Below are positions 1 through 9,428 of a stretch of 64,000 bases of DNA, in pieces. The first letter of the stretch is position 1. Every line of letters starts with the position of its first letter. The translations under genes were made by a program, and so were the position numbers. The DNA is from an uncultured Tenacibaculum sp. (GTDB lineage Bacteria > Bacteroidota > Bacteroidia > Flavobacteriales > Flavobacteriaceae). The DNA is taken from NCBI RefSeq assembly GCF_947494125.1, contig NZ_CANLTU010000007.1, forward strand, positions 62,001-126,000. Reading direction: 5' to 3'. The notes under the pieces are model-generated. The model saw nothing but the letters and a program-made list of their open reading frames with translations, was not told the origin of the DNA and did not search any database.

Positions 1-803
1 TTATGCAACATGATTTTTATGCTGGTGAAGACGACAACAGACATGTAGATGGATATACTTCAGTTACTGGAACTAATGAATTTACATTTCCAATAGGTGA
101 TGACAACAGATTAAGACCAATGAAGTTACCTACTCAAAATCAAAACACAACTTTTAAAGGAGCATATTTTAACGAGGACCCAAATTCTCCAAATACTTTT
201 GCTCAATCATTTTTAACAAATCAGAAACAAGTTTTTATTGAAAACATTAGTCAACTGGAATTTTGGAATTTAAAAGGAACTAATAAAACTACTGTTACTT
301 TAACTTGGGATAATCAAAGTGATATTTCAGCTATAACAAGTAACATTAAACAATTAAAAGTAGTAGGATGGAGTAATGCACAAAACAAATGGATAGATCT
401 TGGAAACAGTAATGCTTCAGGAGATTTAACCACAGGACAAGTAACTTCGAATGAATTTGTACCTAACGATTATGAAATAATTACAATTGGGTCTGGTGTT
501 GTAGATGGTAAATTAGATGATGTAAACATCATATTTACACCTAATGGAGATAGCACAAATGAAACTTTAGTTTTTGAAGGCTTAGAGCAATACAATAAAA
601 ATGAGTTAGAAGTTTATAACAGATGGGGAAATCTTGTATACAAAACAAGTAATTACAAAAATGACTGGAACGGAAAGTCTACAGGAAAATCTACAATAAA
701 CGCTACAGATGACTTGCCAGTTGGAACTTATTTTTACACTTTAAAACTTGGTAAAACTGAATTAAGTAAAACTCAAAAAGGTTGGGTATACATTCAAAGA
801 TAA
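1..803 (+). CDS. C-terminal part of a type IX-secreted protein (type B sorting domain), 5' truncated
   Basis: The frame is open at the left edge, so the N terminus lies outside the window and the ATG at 3 is probably internal. Counting from that ATG, residues 172-266 form a gliding motility-associated C-terminal domain: FTPNGD at 178-183, VYNRWGNLVY at 204-213, DWNGK at 221-225, PVGTYFYTL at 239-247, ending GWVYIQR. In Bacteroidota this domain directs export by the type IX system and is normally retained or cleaved at the cell surface. The upstream 170 residues are Asn/Thr-rich beta-type sequence without a catalytic motif that I recognise, so the substrate or adhesin role is unknown. A weak hairpin (814-821 with 838-845) follows the stop. 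Confidence 0.85.
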   Translation, partial: MQHDFYAGEDDNRHVDGYTSVTGTNEFTFPIGDDNRLRPMKLPTQNQNTTFKGAYFNEDPNSPNTFAQSFLTNQKQVFIENISQLEFWNLKGTNKTTVTLTWDNQSDISAITSNIKQLKVVGWSNAQNKWIDLGNSNASGDLTTGQVTSNEFVPNDYEIITIGSGVVDGKLDDVNIIFTPNGDSTNETLVFEGLEQYNKNELEVYNRWGNLVYKTSNYKNDWNGKSTGKSTINATDDLPVGTYFYTLKLGKTELSKTQKGWVYIQR

Positions 804-1162
804 TAGCAACATACAACTTCTACGAGACAATTCTCCTAGGAGTTGTTATATTATATCCATAATCAAAAGCCAAACAAATCAATACCAAATTGGTTAATTA
901 CAAAACCAATACTAGTAAAATGATGTATGCTATGGCTATGAAGCACTTGATAGAATATAATTAACAGTGAATTTACCAGTACTTAAATTATTTTTACCAA
1001 ACCTACAAACAACTAATAATCAAACAGATAAAACCTATTTAATTTATTTAAAAGTTATCAAAATCATAAACTCAAATATTTTGGCACGCTCTTTGAAAAT
1101 TATACATCAAACGCGGAAGCCGAAAAGCGCATAGAGTAAGCATAACCCTAAAATTAGCAATT
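804..1162. other. Intergenic region with sigma-54-like promoter
   Basis: This 359-bp gap carries no convincing open frame. Near the left end is an imperfect hairpin (814-821/838-845) without a clear U-tract, a possible terminator of the preceding gene. Near the right end is a sigma-54-type promoter (entered separately). The middle is AT-rich and shows nothing else that I can support. Confidence 0.5.
1081..1097 (+). promoter_or_regulatory. Sigma-54 (RpoN) -24/-12 promoter
   Basis: TTGGCACG, four bases, then TTGAA matches the RpoN consensus TTGGCACG-N4-TTGCW except that the -12 C is A. It would start transcription near 1109 and leave a leader of about 54 nt before the ATG at 1163. Flavobacterial sigma-70 elements (TTG/TANNTTTG) are not evident here. 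Activator sites were not identified. Confidence 0.6.
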
Positions 1163-1894
1163 ATGAGAACAGGGATACTTTTTTTATTAGCAATCATGTC
1201 ATTAGCAACAGTAAACGCTAATAACACAGACAAATCAACTAGCAAAATTGGGGTTACATATCGTTACAATGATGCTGTTACCTTTGTAGAAAGAGGGGTA
1301 CAATTTCATGTATTTTTAAATGGTGATTTTGATTTTAATACACATTACAAAAACACTAGATATGTAGATTATTATGGTAAACGTAAGAGAGTAAATCGAG
1401 GTGTTAGAATTGAACGTGATTTTAAAGGACGTGTAAGACGTGTTGGAAATTCTTTTATTAATTACGATAGTAGAGGTAATGTAAAACGAATAGGTAGTGT
1501 TTACATCGGTTACCGTTTTGGTCAGTTAACTAAAGTTGGAAATTTAAGAGTTGAATATGATCGTTGGGGAACTCCAAGGTTTTATGGAGATGTAAAATAT
1601 AACGATTACTGTGGAGATGATGTTTATTACAATGATAACAATATAGATATTGACATTAACATTGGTAATATATTTGATTATGATGATGTTTATTTTTACA
1701 AAAGAAACTTTAGAAGAAATTACCGTAAGTATAAAGAAGATAATAACTTCTATTACTATAGAGCAAACCCAAATGCTAAAATTGGTAAACGAGGTAAAAT
1801 ATTAAAAAGACGTAAGCAAAGAAAACACAACAATAAATATTTCAAAAGAGCAACTCCTGAACAAAAAGGAAAGTCTAGAAGAAATAATAGATAA
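1163..1894 (+). CDS. Small secreted protein of unknown function
   Basis: The 243-residue product has a Sec-type signal peptide (residues 1 to about 19, ending VNA) and a Tyr/Asn/Arg-rich mature part. Residues about 75-145 contain repeated beta-strand-like units of the form RVGxxxIxYDxxGxVxRIG, reminiscent of YD-type repeats but shorter. The last 50 residues are very basic (runs of Lys/Arg). I do not recognise the family. It is a single-gene unit: a sigma-54-like promoter lies about 70 bp upstream and a bidirectional terminator directly downstream. Periplasmic or exported location is inferred from the signal peptide only. Confidence 0.75.
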   Translation: MRTGILFLLAIMSLATVNANNTDKSTSKIGVTYRYNDAVTFVERGVQFHVFLNGDFDFNTHYKNTRYVDYYGKRKRVNRGVRIERDFKGRVRRVGNSFINYDSRGNVKRIGSVYIGYRFGQLTKVGNLRVEYDRWGTPRFYGDVKYNDYCGDDVYYNDNNIDIDINIGNIFDYDDVYFYKRNFRRNYRKYKEDNNFYYYRANPNAKIGKRGKILKRRKQRKHNNKYFKRATPEQKGKSRRNNR

Positions 1895-1895
1895 C

Positions 1896-1929
1896 AAAAA
1901 AAGCCTCATCAAAATGATGAGGCTTTTTA
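1896..1929. terminator. Bidirectional terminator between the secreted-protein gene and rny
   Basis: Inverted repeat AGCCTCATCA/TGATGAGGCT around a three-base loop, flanked by an A-run on the left and a T-run on the right, so it can end both converging transcripts. Confidence 0.85.
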
Positions 1930-1949
1930 TTTATTATTTACAATAATGA

Positions 1950-3515
1950 TTACTTAGCTACATTTACAGCTCTAGTTTCACGTATTACTGTTACTTTAAC
2001 TTGCCCTGGATACGTCATATCATTTTGAATTTTTTGAGAAATATTAAATGATAATTCAGCAGCTTTGGTATCGTTTACTTTAGCACTTTCAACCATAACT
2101 CTTAATTCACGTCCTGCTTGAATAGCATATGCTTTTTGAACTCCGTTGAAACCAAAAGCAATATCTTCTAAATCCTTTAAACGTTGAATATATGAATCTA
2201 ACACTTGTCTACGAGCACCAGGTCTAGCTCCAGAAATTGCATCACACACTTGTACTATTGGCGACAACAAACTCTTCATTTCTATCTCATCGTGGTGAGC
2301 TCCTATGGCATTACATACATCTGGCTTCTCTCCATATTTCTCTGCCCATTGCATTCCTAATAAAGCATGTGGTAATTCACTTTCTGTTTCAGGAACTTTT
2401 CCAATATCGTGTAATAAACCAGCTCTTTTAGCAGCTTTAGCATTTAAGCCCATTTCTGCAGCCATAATACCACAAAGATTTGCAACTTCACGCGAGTGCT
2501 GTAATAAGTTTTGTCCATAAGAAGAACGGTACTTCATACGTCCAACAGTTTTAATCAACTCAGGATGTAATCCATGAATACCTAAATCAATTACGGTACG
2601 TTTACCTACTTCTATAATTTCTTGACCTATTTGTTTTTCAGTCTTCTTTACGATCTCTTCAATTCTAGCTGGGTGAATTCTTCCATCTGTTACCAACTTA
2701 TGCATTGATAAACGAGCTATTTCTCTACGAACAGGGTCAAAACAAGATAAAATAATTGCTTCTGGTGTATCATCTACAATAATTTCAACTCCAGTTGCAG
2801 CTTCTAAAGCTCGTATATTACGCCCTTCTCTACCAATAATACGACCTTTAACATCATCAGATTCTAAGTTAAACACCGATACACAATTTTCTACAGCTTG
2901 TTCTACTCCTACTCTTTGAATAGTGTTTAAAACAACTTTGCGAGCTTCTTGCTGTGCAGTCATTTTAGCTTCTTCAACAGTGTCTTGAACAAAAGACATT
3001 GCATCAGCCTTTGCCTCATCTTTTAATGAAGCTACTAATTCTGTTTTTGCATCTTCAGCAGATAAGCCAGAAATTTGCTCTAACATATCTACATGACGCT
3101 TGTGAAGCTTGTCTAATTCAGACTCTTTCTTATCTAAAAATTCTAATTTATAATTAAAATCACCATCTTTTTTCTCAAGTAATTTATTTAATTTTTTATT
3201 TTTATCTAACTCAGAAGAAACCTGACTTTCTTTATCTCTAATTCTCTTTTCAACATCAGAAACTTTCTTTTCTCTTGATAAAACAACCTTTTCGTGTTCA
3301 GACTTTAATTCAATAAACTTTTCTTTGGCTTGTAATATTTTATCTTTTTTTATTGCATCCGCCTCAACTTTCGCTTCTTTTACAATATTTCTCGCTTCTT
3401 TCTTTGTTTCCTGTATTAATTTATTTGCATTAGATTTCTCTAACATTTTTGCAATAAAAAATCCTATTGCTACCCCTATAATCCCTGCTAAAACAGGGAA
3501 TAATATTCCTTCCAT
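1950..3515 (-). CDS. rny: Ribonuclease Y
   Basis: Membrane-anchored endoribonuclease that initiates mRNA turnover. The 521-residue protein has the full architecture: N-terminal transmembrane helix (about residues 5-22), long charged coiled coil (about 25-190), KH RNA-binding domain with [15 protein letters not shown] (about 223-240), and an HD metal-dependent phosphohydrolase domain with LLHDIGK. Length fits the family. It is the last gene of a minus-strand cluster that begins with the small coiled-coil gene and zapA; a candidate 6S RNA lies between zapA and rny. Transcription ends at the shared terminator at 1896-1929. Confidence 0.97.
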   Translation of the reverse strand: MEGILFPVLAGIIGVAIGFFIAKMLEKSNANKLIQETKKEARNIVKEAKVEADAIKKDKILQAKEKFIELKSEHEKVVLSREKKVSDVEKRIRDKESQVSSELDKNKKLNKLLEKKDGDFNYKLEFLDKKESELDKLHKRHVDMLEQISGLSAEDAKTELVASLKDEAKADAMSFVQDTVEEAKMTAQQEARKVVLNTIQRVGVEQAVENCVSVFNLESDDVKGRIIGREGRNIRALEAATGVEIIVDDTPEAIILSCFDPVRREIARLSMHKLVTDGRIHPARIEEIVKKTEKQIGQEIIEVGKRTVIDLGIHGLHPELIKTVGRMKYRSSYGQNLLQHSREVANLCGIMAAEMGLNAKAAKRAGLLHDIGKVPETESELPHALLGMQWAEKYGEKPDVCNAIGAHHDEIEMKSLLSPIVQVCDAISGARPGARRQVLDSYIQRLKDLEDIAFGFNGVQKAYAIQAGRELRVMVESAKVNDTKAAELSFNISQKIQNDMTYPGQVKVTVIRETRAVNVAK

Positions 3516-3535
3516 AATTTTGATTTGATTGTATA

Positions 3536-3697
3536 AAAAAACCTACATTAATAGGGTTTTATAAACTCCAAAAAACAAGTTTAGGACTAACTGGCTTATC
3601 AAGGATCCGAAATTAAATCGGCGTGCTTTACGAACCAAGACTCATCCTTTCTAAATAAATAGTGTTGAGTTTAACAAACAATGTACTAATGTAGGCA
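3536..3697 (-). ncRNA. ssrS: Candidate 6S RNA (SsrS)
   Basis: The 212-bp gap between zapA and rny encodes a compact RNA of about 160 nt on the minus strand. Its ends pair perfectly: CCTACATTA at the 5' end with TAATGTAGG at the 3' end (plus-strand positions 3687-3695 and 3542-3550), and the 3' arm is followed at once by seven U residues, as in an intrinsic terminator. Size, closing stem and the position next to zapA all fit 6S RNA, which lies beside zapA in many bacteria. I could not verify the central bubble in detail, so an unrelated structured RNA is possible. A promoter is not obvious; it may be processed from the zapA transcript. Confidence 0.6.
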
Positions 3698-3727
3698 GTA
3701 TATTAATTTTATGTATTTTAAAGAACG

Positions 3728-4015
3728 TTATAAATGATTTTCCAACAAGTTAGTCAATTCATTTATCTTTTCCAATACTTCAGTGTTTTCTTTAGTATTG
3801 GTTAATGATACTATTTCTGCTTTAGACGCATACTGCAATGCACACATTGCCAATACATCTTGTTTATCTGCTACCGCATAACTTTGTTCAAACTTGGCTA
3901 TTAATTCATTAATATCTTTTGCTGCTCTACGCATTCCTTCTTCTTCATCAGTGTCTTCTACACTCAACGGATACGTTCTACCAGCAATTACTACATTAAC
4001 TTTTATTTTCGCCAT
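3728..4015 (-). CDS. zapA: Cell division protein ZapA
   Basis: A 95-residue ZapA-family protein that binds and bundles FtsZ at the division ring. The N-terminal half shows the family pattern (KVNVVIAGRTYPLSVED followed by EEGMRRAAKDINELI, residues about 4-40); the C-terminal half is a coiled coil used for dimerisation. It is 13 bp downstream of a small coiled-coil gene and upstream of the candidate 6S RNA and rny. The linkage to a putative division coiled-coil protein supports the assignment. Confidence 0.9.
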   Translation of the reverse strand: MAKIKVNVVIAGRTYPLSVEDTDEEEGMRRAAKDINELIAKFEQSYAVADKQDVLAMCALQYASKAEIVSLTNTKENTEVLEKINELTNLLENHL

Positions 4016-4028
4016 GTAAAGAACTTTT

Positions 4029-4319
4029 TTATGAATTCAAAAGAGTAATACATTTATCAATCTCTCGAACTAAAGCATTTATTTTGAGTTTTGTTTCTCT
4101 TGTATTTTCGTTACTGCCTTCTATAGTTTTTGCAACTTTAAGTAATTTATATTCTTCTTTTCTTACTTCTAACTGTTGCTCTTTCTCTTGTAATAAAACT
4201 TGTAACTTTGCATTATTTTGAAGCAAAACTTGATTTTCTTCTTTCAAAAATTCATAATTGGAAAGTATTTTTTTCAACTTATTTTCCAGTAAATGAATTG
4301 CTTCTAAAGGGTTACTCAT
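4029..4319 (-). CDS. Small coiled-coil protein, ZapB-like in form
   Basis: A 96-residue, almost wholly helical protein with heptad-like Leu spacing from about residue 8 to 65 (LENKLKKILSNYEFLKEEN, then Gln/Glu/Lys-rich). It lacks a signal peptide or catalytic motif. Its place directly upstream of zapA suggests a division-associated role similar to ZapB, but this is inference from position and shape; sequence identity to ZapB was not established. Confidence 0.7.
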   Translation of the reverse strand: MSNPLEAIHLLENKLKKILSNYEFLKEENQVLLQNNAKLQVLLQEKEQQLEVRKEEYKLLKVAKTIEGSNENTRETKLKINALVREIDKCITLLNS

Positions 4320-4346
4320 TTATTTTTTAGAATAAAACTATATCCA

Positions 4347-4377
4347 CAAAGTTATTAATATAGATTTTAAATAGCAA
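4347..4377 (-). promoter_or_regulatory. Flavobacterial promoter for the coiled-coil/zapA genes
   Basis: On the minus strand TTG (4375-4377), a 20-bp spacer, then TAACTTTG (4347-4354), matching TANNTTTG. Start of transcription is expected about 20 nt before the ATG at 4319. Confidence 0.55.
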
Positions 4378-4466
4378 CTCTTTTAGTATCTTTTACTAAA
4401 ACACTAGTAATTAAGCATCTAATTCTTTGATATAATTTTAGTATTTTTGTTTAAAACTGTTATAAT

Positions 4467-6164
4467 TTGAAATTTCTTTTCTCCTTTTTTTTAGGCTTCT
4501 TTTTCTGTTTTAGTTATGCTCAAAAACAATATCCAAAAGACTATTTTTCGCCACCTTTAAAAATACCAATTGTTTTTGCTGGTACTTTTGGAGAATTAAG
4601 GAGTAATCATTTTCACTCTGGTGTAGATATAAAAACTCAAGGAAAGCAAGGAATTCCAATATATGCACCTGCAAATGGGCATGTTTCTCGTATAAAAGTA
4701 TCTCAATATGGTTTTGGTAAAGCAATATATTTAAAACATCCTAATGGATACACAACAGTATATGCTCACCTTAAAAAATACGCACCAAAAATTCAGAAAT
4801 ACGTTAAAAGGATTCAGTACCAAAAAGAAAAATATCAAACAGGAAATATTTTCCCAAAACCAGAAAAATTCCCTGTTAAAAAAGGTGATTTAATTGGTTA
4901 CACTGGAGATACTGGGAGTTCAGGTGGTCCGCATTTACATTATGAAATAAGAAATACCCAAACCGAACATATTATTAATCCGATGCATTTTGGATTAAAT
5001 GCTGCTGATGATAAGAGTCCTTCTATAAAAAAACTAATTGCTTATCCTTTAGAAAATAATTCACGAATAAATAATTCAGCATTAAAAACCCTTATATCAT
5101 TTAAAAGCATCGGTGAAAATAAATTTATAAGTGAGAGTATTAATGCTAGTGGTACTATTGGATTTGGTATTAGTGTTTTTGATAGGTTAAATGGTGCTTT
5201 AAATAAAAATGGTATTTACAGTCTAGAAATGAAAGTTAATGGTAGTAGAGTTTATTATCATGATGTTGAAACATTTTCTTTTGCTGAAAGCAAATACATA
5301 AATTTATTAATTGATTACCAACATTATAAAACCTATAAAAGTAGAGTTCAGAAAACACACAAAGTAGCTGCCAATCGATTAAACCTTTATGAAGACCTGG
5401 TGAATAATGGAAAAATAAAAGTTGAAAATGGAGCCAGCTATAATGTAAAAATTATAGCTAAAGATTTTAAACATAACACTTCTTCAATTACAATTCCAGT
5501 TAAAGGAGTAGAAAGTAATTTAATATTTAAACAAAAAGACACTACAAACTATAAAATAACTGCCAAAGACTTTAATAAATTTAATCATAAAAATGTAACT
5601 ATAGCTTTTCCTAAAAACACATTTTATAACGATTGTTTTATAGATTTCTCTTTAGAAAACGGAATAGCCAAAATACATAACCCAACAGTTCCTCTTGATA
5701 AAAGATATACACTAACATTTGAAACTTCATTTTTAAATGAAAATCAAAAACAACATGTATATATAGCAAATGTTACCAATTCTAAATACCCAAGGTACAC
5801 TTCCACAAGAAAAAAAATAAATAAAGTGTACACTACAACAAAAGTGTTAGGAGATTATACTTTACTTTTTGATAAAATTAAACCAACCATACAATCCTAT
5901 AATTTTAAAGACAAACAATGGATTTCTAAAAACAAAACCTTAAGACTAAAGATAAAAGACAGTGAATCGGGAATTAAAAATTACCGTGCAACTATCGATG
6001 GTAACTGGGTTTTAATGGAATACAATCATAAAAAAGGAATTCTTACCTACGATTTTACCGATAAAAAGTTGGTAGGTAGCAAACATCTTTTTAAACTTGT
6101 AGTCTCTGATAATGTGGGAAATACTAAAATTTTTTCTGCTACATTTTTCAAAAAAATAAACTAA
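4467..6164 (+). CDS. M23 family metallopeptidase with C-terminal beta domains
   Basis: A 565-residue exported LytM/M23 zinc peptidase, probably acting on peptidoglycan cross-links. Signal peptide 1-19 (ends SYAQ). Peptidase domain about 35-175: HFHSGVD (zinc ligands H50 and D54), AHL at 100-102, and GPHLHYE with H156 and H158. All expected metal and catalytic residues are present, so it is probably active. The remaining 390 residues are beta-rich and resemble surface or periplasmic Ig-like modules. The start codon is TTG: the signal peptide begins exactly there and no upstream ATG in frame preserves it. The TonB receptor gene follows after 7 bp, suggesting co-expression. Confidence 0.9.
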   Translation: MKFLFSFFLGFFFCFSYAQKQYPKDYFSPPLKIPIVFAGTFGELRSNHFHSGVDIKTQGKQGIPIYAPANGHVSRIKVSQYGFGKAIYLKHPNGYTTVYAHLKKYAPKIQKYVKRIQYQKEKYQTGNIFPKPEKFPVKKGDLIGYTGDTGSSGGPHLHYEIRNTQTEHIINPMHFGLNAADDKSPSIKKLIAYPLENNSRINNSALKTLISFKSIGENKFISESINASGTIGFGISVFDRLNGALNKNGIYSLEMKVNGSRVYYHDVETFSFAESKYINLLIDYQHYKTYKSRVQKTHKVAANRLNLYEDLVNNGKIKVENGASYNVKIIAKDFKHNTSSITIPVKGVESNLIFKQKDTTNYKITAKDFNKFNHKNVTIAFPKNTFYNDCFIDFSLENGIAKIHNPTVPLDKRYTLTFETSFLNENQKQHVYIANVTNSKYPRYTSTRKKINKVYTTTKVLGDYTLLFDKIKPTIQSYNFKDKQWISKNKTLRLKIKDSESGIKNYRATIDGNWVLMEYNHKKGILTYDFTDKKLVGSKHLFKLVVSDNVGNTKIFSATFFKKIN

Positions 6165-6171
6165 AAAACCC

Positions 6172-8616
6172 TTGAGAAAACTACTTTTATTACTACTGTT
6201 CCCTTCATTAGTTTTTGCACAAAAAACAGTGACTGTAAAAGGAAAAATTACCAATAAATTTAACACACCTGTTGAGGGTGTTGCTATTTCCTATTTATCT
6301 AAAGGTACAACTACCGATGCTGATGGAAGCTATCAATTTACCATTCCTATGCGAAAAACGGTTTCTGTAACTTTTAGCCATGTATCTTATAAAATAATCG
6401 TTAAAAAATTTACATCAAGAGGCAGAAAAATATTTGACTACTCTCCTACTCTAAATTTTAAAACACAAGAACTAGAAGAGGTAGTAATTAAAAATTTAAA
6501 GAAAGAAGCACAAGGAATTACAAAAATAAAAGCAAAAAAGGCAACTACAATATTAGGAGCAAACGCTGGAGTAGAAAATATTTTAATGACACTTCCTGGT
6601 GTTAGTAATAACAATGAATTAAGTACTCAATACAATGTACGTGGTGGTAATTTTGATGAAAACCTAGTGTATGTTAATGGAATTGAAGTATACCGTCCAT
6701 TTCTAATTCGTTCTGGACAGCAAGAAGGGTTAAGTTTTATAAATCCACAATTAGTCCAAAATATTAATTTTTCTGCAGGTGGTTTTCAAGCTAAATATGG
6801 CGATAAACTTTCTTCTGTTTTAGATATTACTTACAGAAAACCTACTGAATTTTCGGCTAAATTAGATCTAAGTTTGTTAGGGGGGAGTTTTTCTATTGAA
6901 GATACTTTTTTAAATAATAAATTAAGTGCTATTGTTGGTGTCCGTTATCGAGATAATAGTTTGTTTGTAAACAGCAAACAAGTAGAAGTTAATTTTAGAC
7001 CGAAATTTACAGATGTTCAAGCATTTTTATCATACAAAGCTACTGATAAACTTACGTTAAACTTATTAAGCAACTTTTCTTTAAACAACTATAATTATCA
7101 ACCTTTAACACGAAAAACACGATTTGGTACACTAGCAAATCCATTAGAGTTAATAGTTTTTTATAGAGGTCAGGAACAAGATCAATTTAAAACACTTTTT
7201 GGAGCTTTTTCTGCCGAATATCAAGTAAACAAAGATTTAAAAATAACAGGAACTGTTTCTTCTTTTAACACCCAAGAAGAAGAACATTTTGATATTGCTG
7301 CTTCGTATAATTTAGGGGAAGTAGACAGCAATATTGGTTCAGAAAATTTCGGAAATGTAAAATTTTCTCAAGGAATTGGTTCGCAAATAAATCATGCACG
7401 TAACGATTTAGATGCTTTAATAAGTAGTATGCAACTTAGGGCTATCTTAAAAGATGGGCAAAACGAATGGAGAGCAGGAATTAAATACCAAACTGAAAAC
7501 ATAAAAGATCGTATTCGTGAATGGGAAGTTATAGATTCTTTAGGATTTTCTGTACGCCCACCACATCATACAGGAAACAACCAACCTTACCAACCTTTTA
7601 CTGGACCTATAGAACCTTATAGAACTATTAGAGCAGCAAATGAGGTAGATATCAATCGTCTTTCTGGTTTTGTTCAATTTAGTAGAAAAGCAAATTGGAA
7701 CAACCATCAAGTATGGATGAATATTGGAGTTAGAGCGCATACTTGGAATGTAAAAACAGCTACGAACAATAGTAGTAGCCAATTTATTTTTAGTCCTAGA
7801 GCGCAATTTTCTATTAAACCTGACTGGGATAAAGACATGCTTTTTAGAATTTCTGGAGGATGGTATTCTCAACCTCCTTTTTATAAAGAGTTACGTGATT
7901 ATAACGGACAAGTGCACCCGAATGTAAAAGCACAAAAATCAATTCACTTAGTTGCCGGTAACGATTATAGCTTTATGCTTTGGGAACGCCCGTTTAAACT
8001 AACTACAGAATTATACTATAAAAACTTATCTGATGTAAATGCCTATTCGGTAGATAACGTTCGTATTCGATATCGTGCAGATAATGCTACAAAAGCTTAC
8101 GCTTATGGTTTAGATGTAAGATTAAATGGAGAGTTTGTTCCTGGAAATGATAGCTGGGTTAGTTTTGGGTATTTAAAAACTGAAGAAAACATAAATAATA
8201 GAGGCTATATAGCTAGACCTACAGACCAACGTTTAAAATTCGGCGTGTTATTTCAAGACTATGTTCCTAATATACCTGATTTAAAAGCGCATTTAAATCT
8301 AGTTTACAATACAGGATTACCAGGTGGAGCTCCTGCATATGCAGATGTTTACCAATTTCAAAATAGGTTAAACGATTATAAACGTGCCGATGTTGGTATT
8401 TCTTATGTTTTTGCAGATGCTAATAAGCAACACAAAACAGGTTTTTTAAAGAACTTTAAAGAGTTTACTGCAGGATTAGAGTTATTTAATATTTTCGATA
8501 TTCGCAATTCCATAACCAATACATGGGTTCGTGATGCCTATAGTAAAACCCAATACGGAATACCAAATTATATGACCGGTAGAGTTTTAAATTTTAAAGT
8601 AGGAATGCAGTTTTAG
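6172..8616 (+). CDS. TonB-dependent receptor with carboxypeptidase-like regulatory domain
   Basis: An 814-residue outer-membrane receptor. Signal peptide about 1-16 (ends FAQ), then a CarboxypepD_reg-like domain (about 20-100; ISYLSKGTTTDADGSYQF), a plug domain (about 120-225; GVENILMTLPGVSNNNELSTQ region and NVRGG), then a beta barrel ending in aromatic F as usual for BamA recognition. It is shorter than SusC proteins and has no SusD partner, so the ligand is not a glycan by default; siderophore, peptide or other ligands are equally open. Starts with TTG 7 bp after the M23 gene; a conserved tandem of a peptidase and receptor is inferred from this spacing. Confidence 0.9.
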   Translation: MRKLLLLLLFPSLVFAQKTVTVKGKITNKFNTPVEGVAISYLSKGTTTDADGSYQFTIPMRKTVSVTFSHVSYKIIVKKFTSRGRKIFDYSPTLNFKTQELEEVVIKNLKKEAQGITKIKAKKATTILGANAGVENILMTLPGVSNNNELSTQYNVRGGNFDENLVYVNGIEVYRPFLIRSGQQEGLSFINPQLVQNINFSAGGFQAKYGDKLSSVLDITYRKPTEFSAKLDLSLLGGSFSIEDTFLNNKLSAIVGVRYRDNSLFVNSKQVEVNFRPKFTDVQAFLSYKATDKLTLNLLSNFSLNNYNYQPLTRKTRFGTLANPLELIVFYRGQEQDQFKTLFGAFSAEYQVNKDLKITGTVSSFNTQEEEHFDIAASYNLGEVDSNIGSENFGNVKFSQGIGSQINHARNDLDALISSMQLRAILKDGQNEWRAGIKYQTENIKDRIREWEVIDSLGFSVRPPHHTGNNQPYQPFTGPIEPYRTIRAANEVDINRLSGFVQFSRKANWNNHQVWMNIGVRAHTWNVKTATNNSSSQFIFSPRAQFSIKPDWDKDMLFRISGGWYSQPPFYKELRDYNGQVHPNVKAQKSIHLVAGNDYSFMLWERPFKLTTELYYKNLSDVNAYSVDNVRIRYRADNATKAYAYGLDVRLNGEFVPGNDSWVSFGYLKTEENINNRGYIARPTDQRLKFGVLFQDYVPNIPDLKAHLNLVYNTGLPGGAPAYADVYQFQNRLNDYKRADVGISYVFADANKQHKTGFLKNFKEFTAGLELFNIFDIRNSITNTWVRDAYSKTQYGIPNYMTGRVLNFKVGMQF

Positions 8617-8713
8617 ACTACATCTCTATAACTAAAAAACCACCTTACATACACTACGACACAGTTTCGCTAATCACTTACTAGAAAATGGTACAGACAT
8701 AAGGTATATACAA

Positions 8714-8720
8714 GTTAGGC
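8714..8720 (+). other. Integron-type core-site match (GTTRRRY) before the SUKH-like gene
   Basis: GTTAGGC matches the attC/attI core GTTRRRY and sits 10 bp before the ATG at 8731, the usual spacing of a cassette gene from its upstream core site. The inverse core GCCTAAC follows the same gene at 9429. The match is short and could be chance on its own. Confidence 0.4.
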
Positions 8721-8730
8721 TACATTTGAA

Positions 8731-9420
8731 ATGAGCATTTTCAATCGAAAAACCAAAAAGAAACATATTGAACAATTCGGACTTAAAGTAGCTGAATTGT
8801 TGGAGTCTGAAATGCCTCAAATCAAGACTGCTATTGGACTCTCTAAAATTTACGGAATTGGCTTTACGCATAAACCAAGAGGAATATATATTTCTCGAGG
8901 TTATAATCCCAAAGAATTTGAGATTATAAACAGAAATCACAAAACTCGTTTTAACCTAAATGGAATTTCAGTTTTTAACAAAAAAGAAAATCTCTATCAA
9001 CCGATTAAATTATATTATCAATCTGACGGATTGACCGAAATCGAAATAGATAATCCAGAGTATTTCCACAAAACATTTGACCTAAACCAAATTCAGAAAA
9101 ACCAAATAGAACTGGAGCATCTGAAAATGGAAAATCCAGACCAAAAGACAGCAGAAAAAATATTAAAATCGTTGACTAAAGAGCAAATCGGACTTTTGGA
9201 ATTGGAATACACATTTGAAATTGAATTTGACGAGAAACTATACTACACTATTTTGGACATGGAAGACGGAAATTACATTGCAGTAGACAAAAAAGGAAAA
9301 GTATATCGACTAAACCACGACCACGAAAAAATGGTCAAACTTATAGCCATCAAGCCGACTGACTTCTTTGAATTTTACAATGGGCAAAAAAGCGAACTGG
9401 AAAATGTTATGTGTGGATAA
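8731..9420 (+). CDS. Hypothetical protein with SUKH/SMI1-KNR4-like C-terminal region
   Basis: A 229-residue cytosolic protein without signal peptide. Residues about 165-225 ([29 protein letters not shown], then DFFEFY) resemble the C-terminal half of SMI1/KNR4 (SUKH) proteins, which include many contact-dependent toxin immunity proteins; the N-terminal half is not recognisable to me. No toxin gene is adjacent. Codon choice (GACGGA, GACCAA, CGACTA) looks different from neighbouring genes, and the gene is bracketed by GTTAGGC and GCCTAAC, the core and inverse core of integron cassettes, so acquisition as a cassette is plausible. An orphan immunity gene is inference; the real function is unknown. 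Confidence 0.55.
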   Translation: MSIFNRKTKKKHIEQFGLKVAELLESEMPQIKTAIGLSKIYGIGFTHKPRGIYISRGYNPKEFEIINRNHKTRFNLNGISVFNKKENLYQPIKLYYQSDGLTEIEIDNPEYFHKTFDLNQIQKNQIELEHLKMENPDQKTAEKILKSLTKEQIGLLELEYTFEIEFDEKLYYTILDMEDGNYIAVDKKGKVYRLNHDHEKMVKLIAIKPTDFFEFYNGQKSELENVMCG

Positions 9421-9428
9421 AAAACGTT

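Noticed and set aside
3536..3697. tmRNA or RNase P RNA
   Set aside because: The RNA is too short and lacks the tRNA-like ends or conserved cores of those RNAs.
4426..4449. Flavobacterial promoter for the M23 peptidase gene
   Set aside because: TTTG and TATTTTTG are present but separated by only 12 bp, too short for the usual 17-20.
8731..9420. Firm assignment as a toxin immunity protein
   Set aside because: Only the C-terminal half resembles SUKH proteins and no toxin gene is adjacent.
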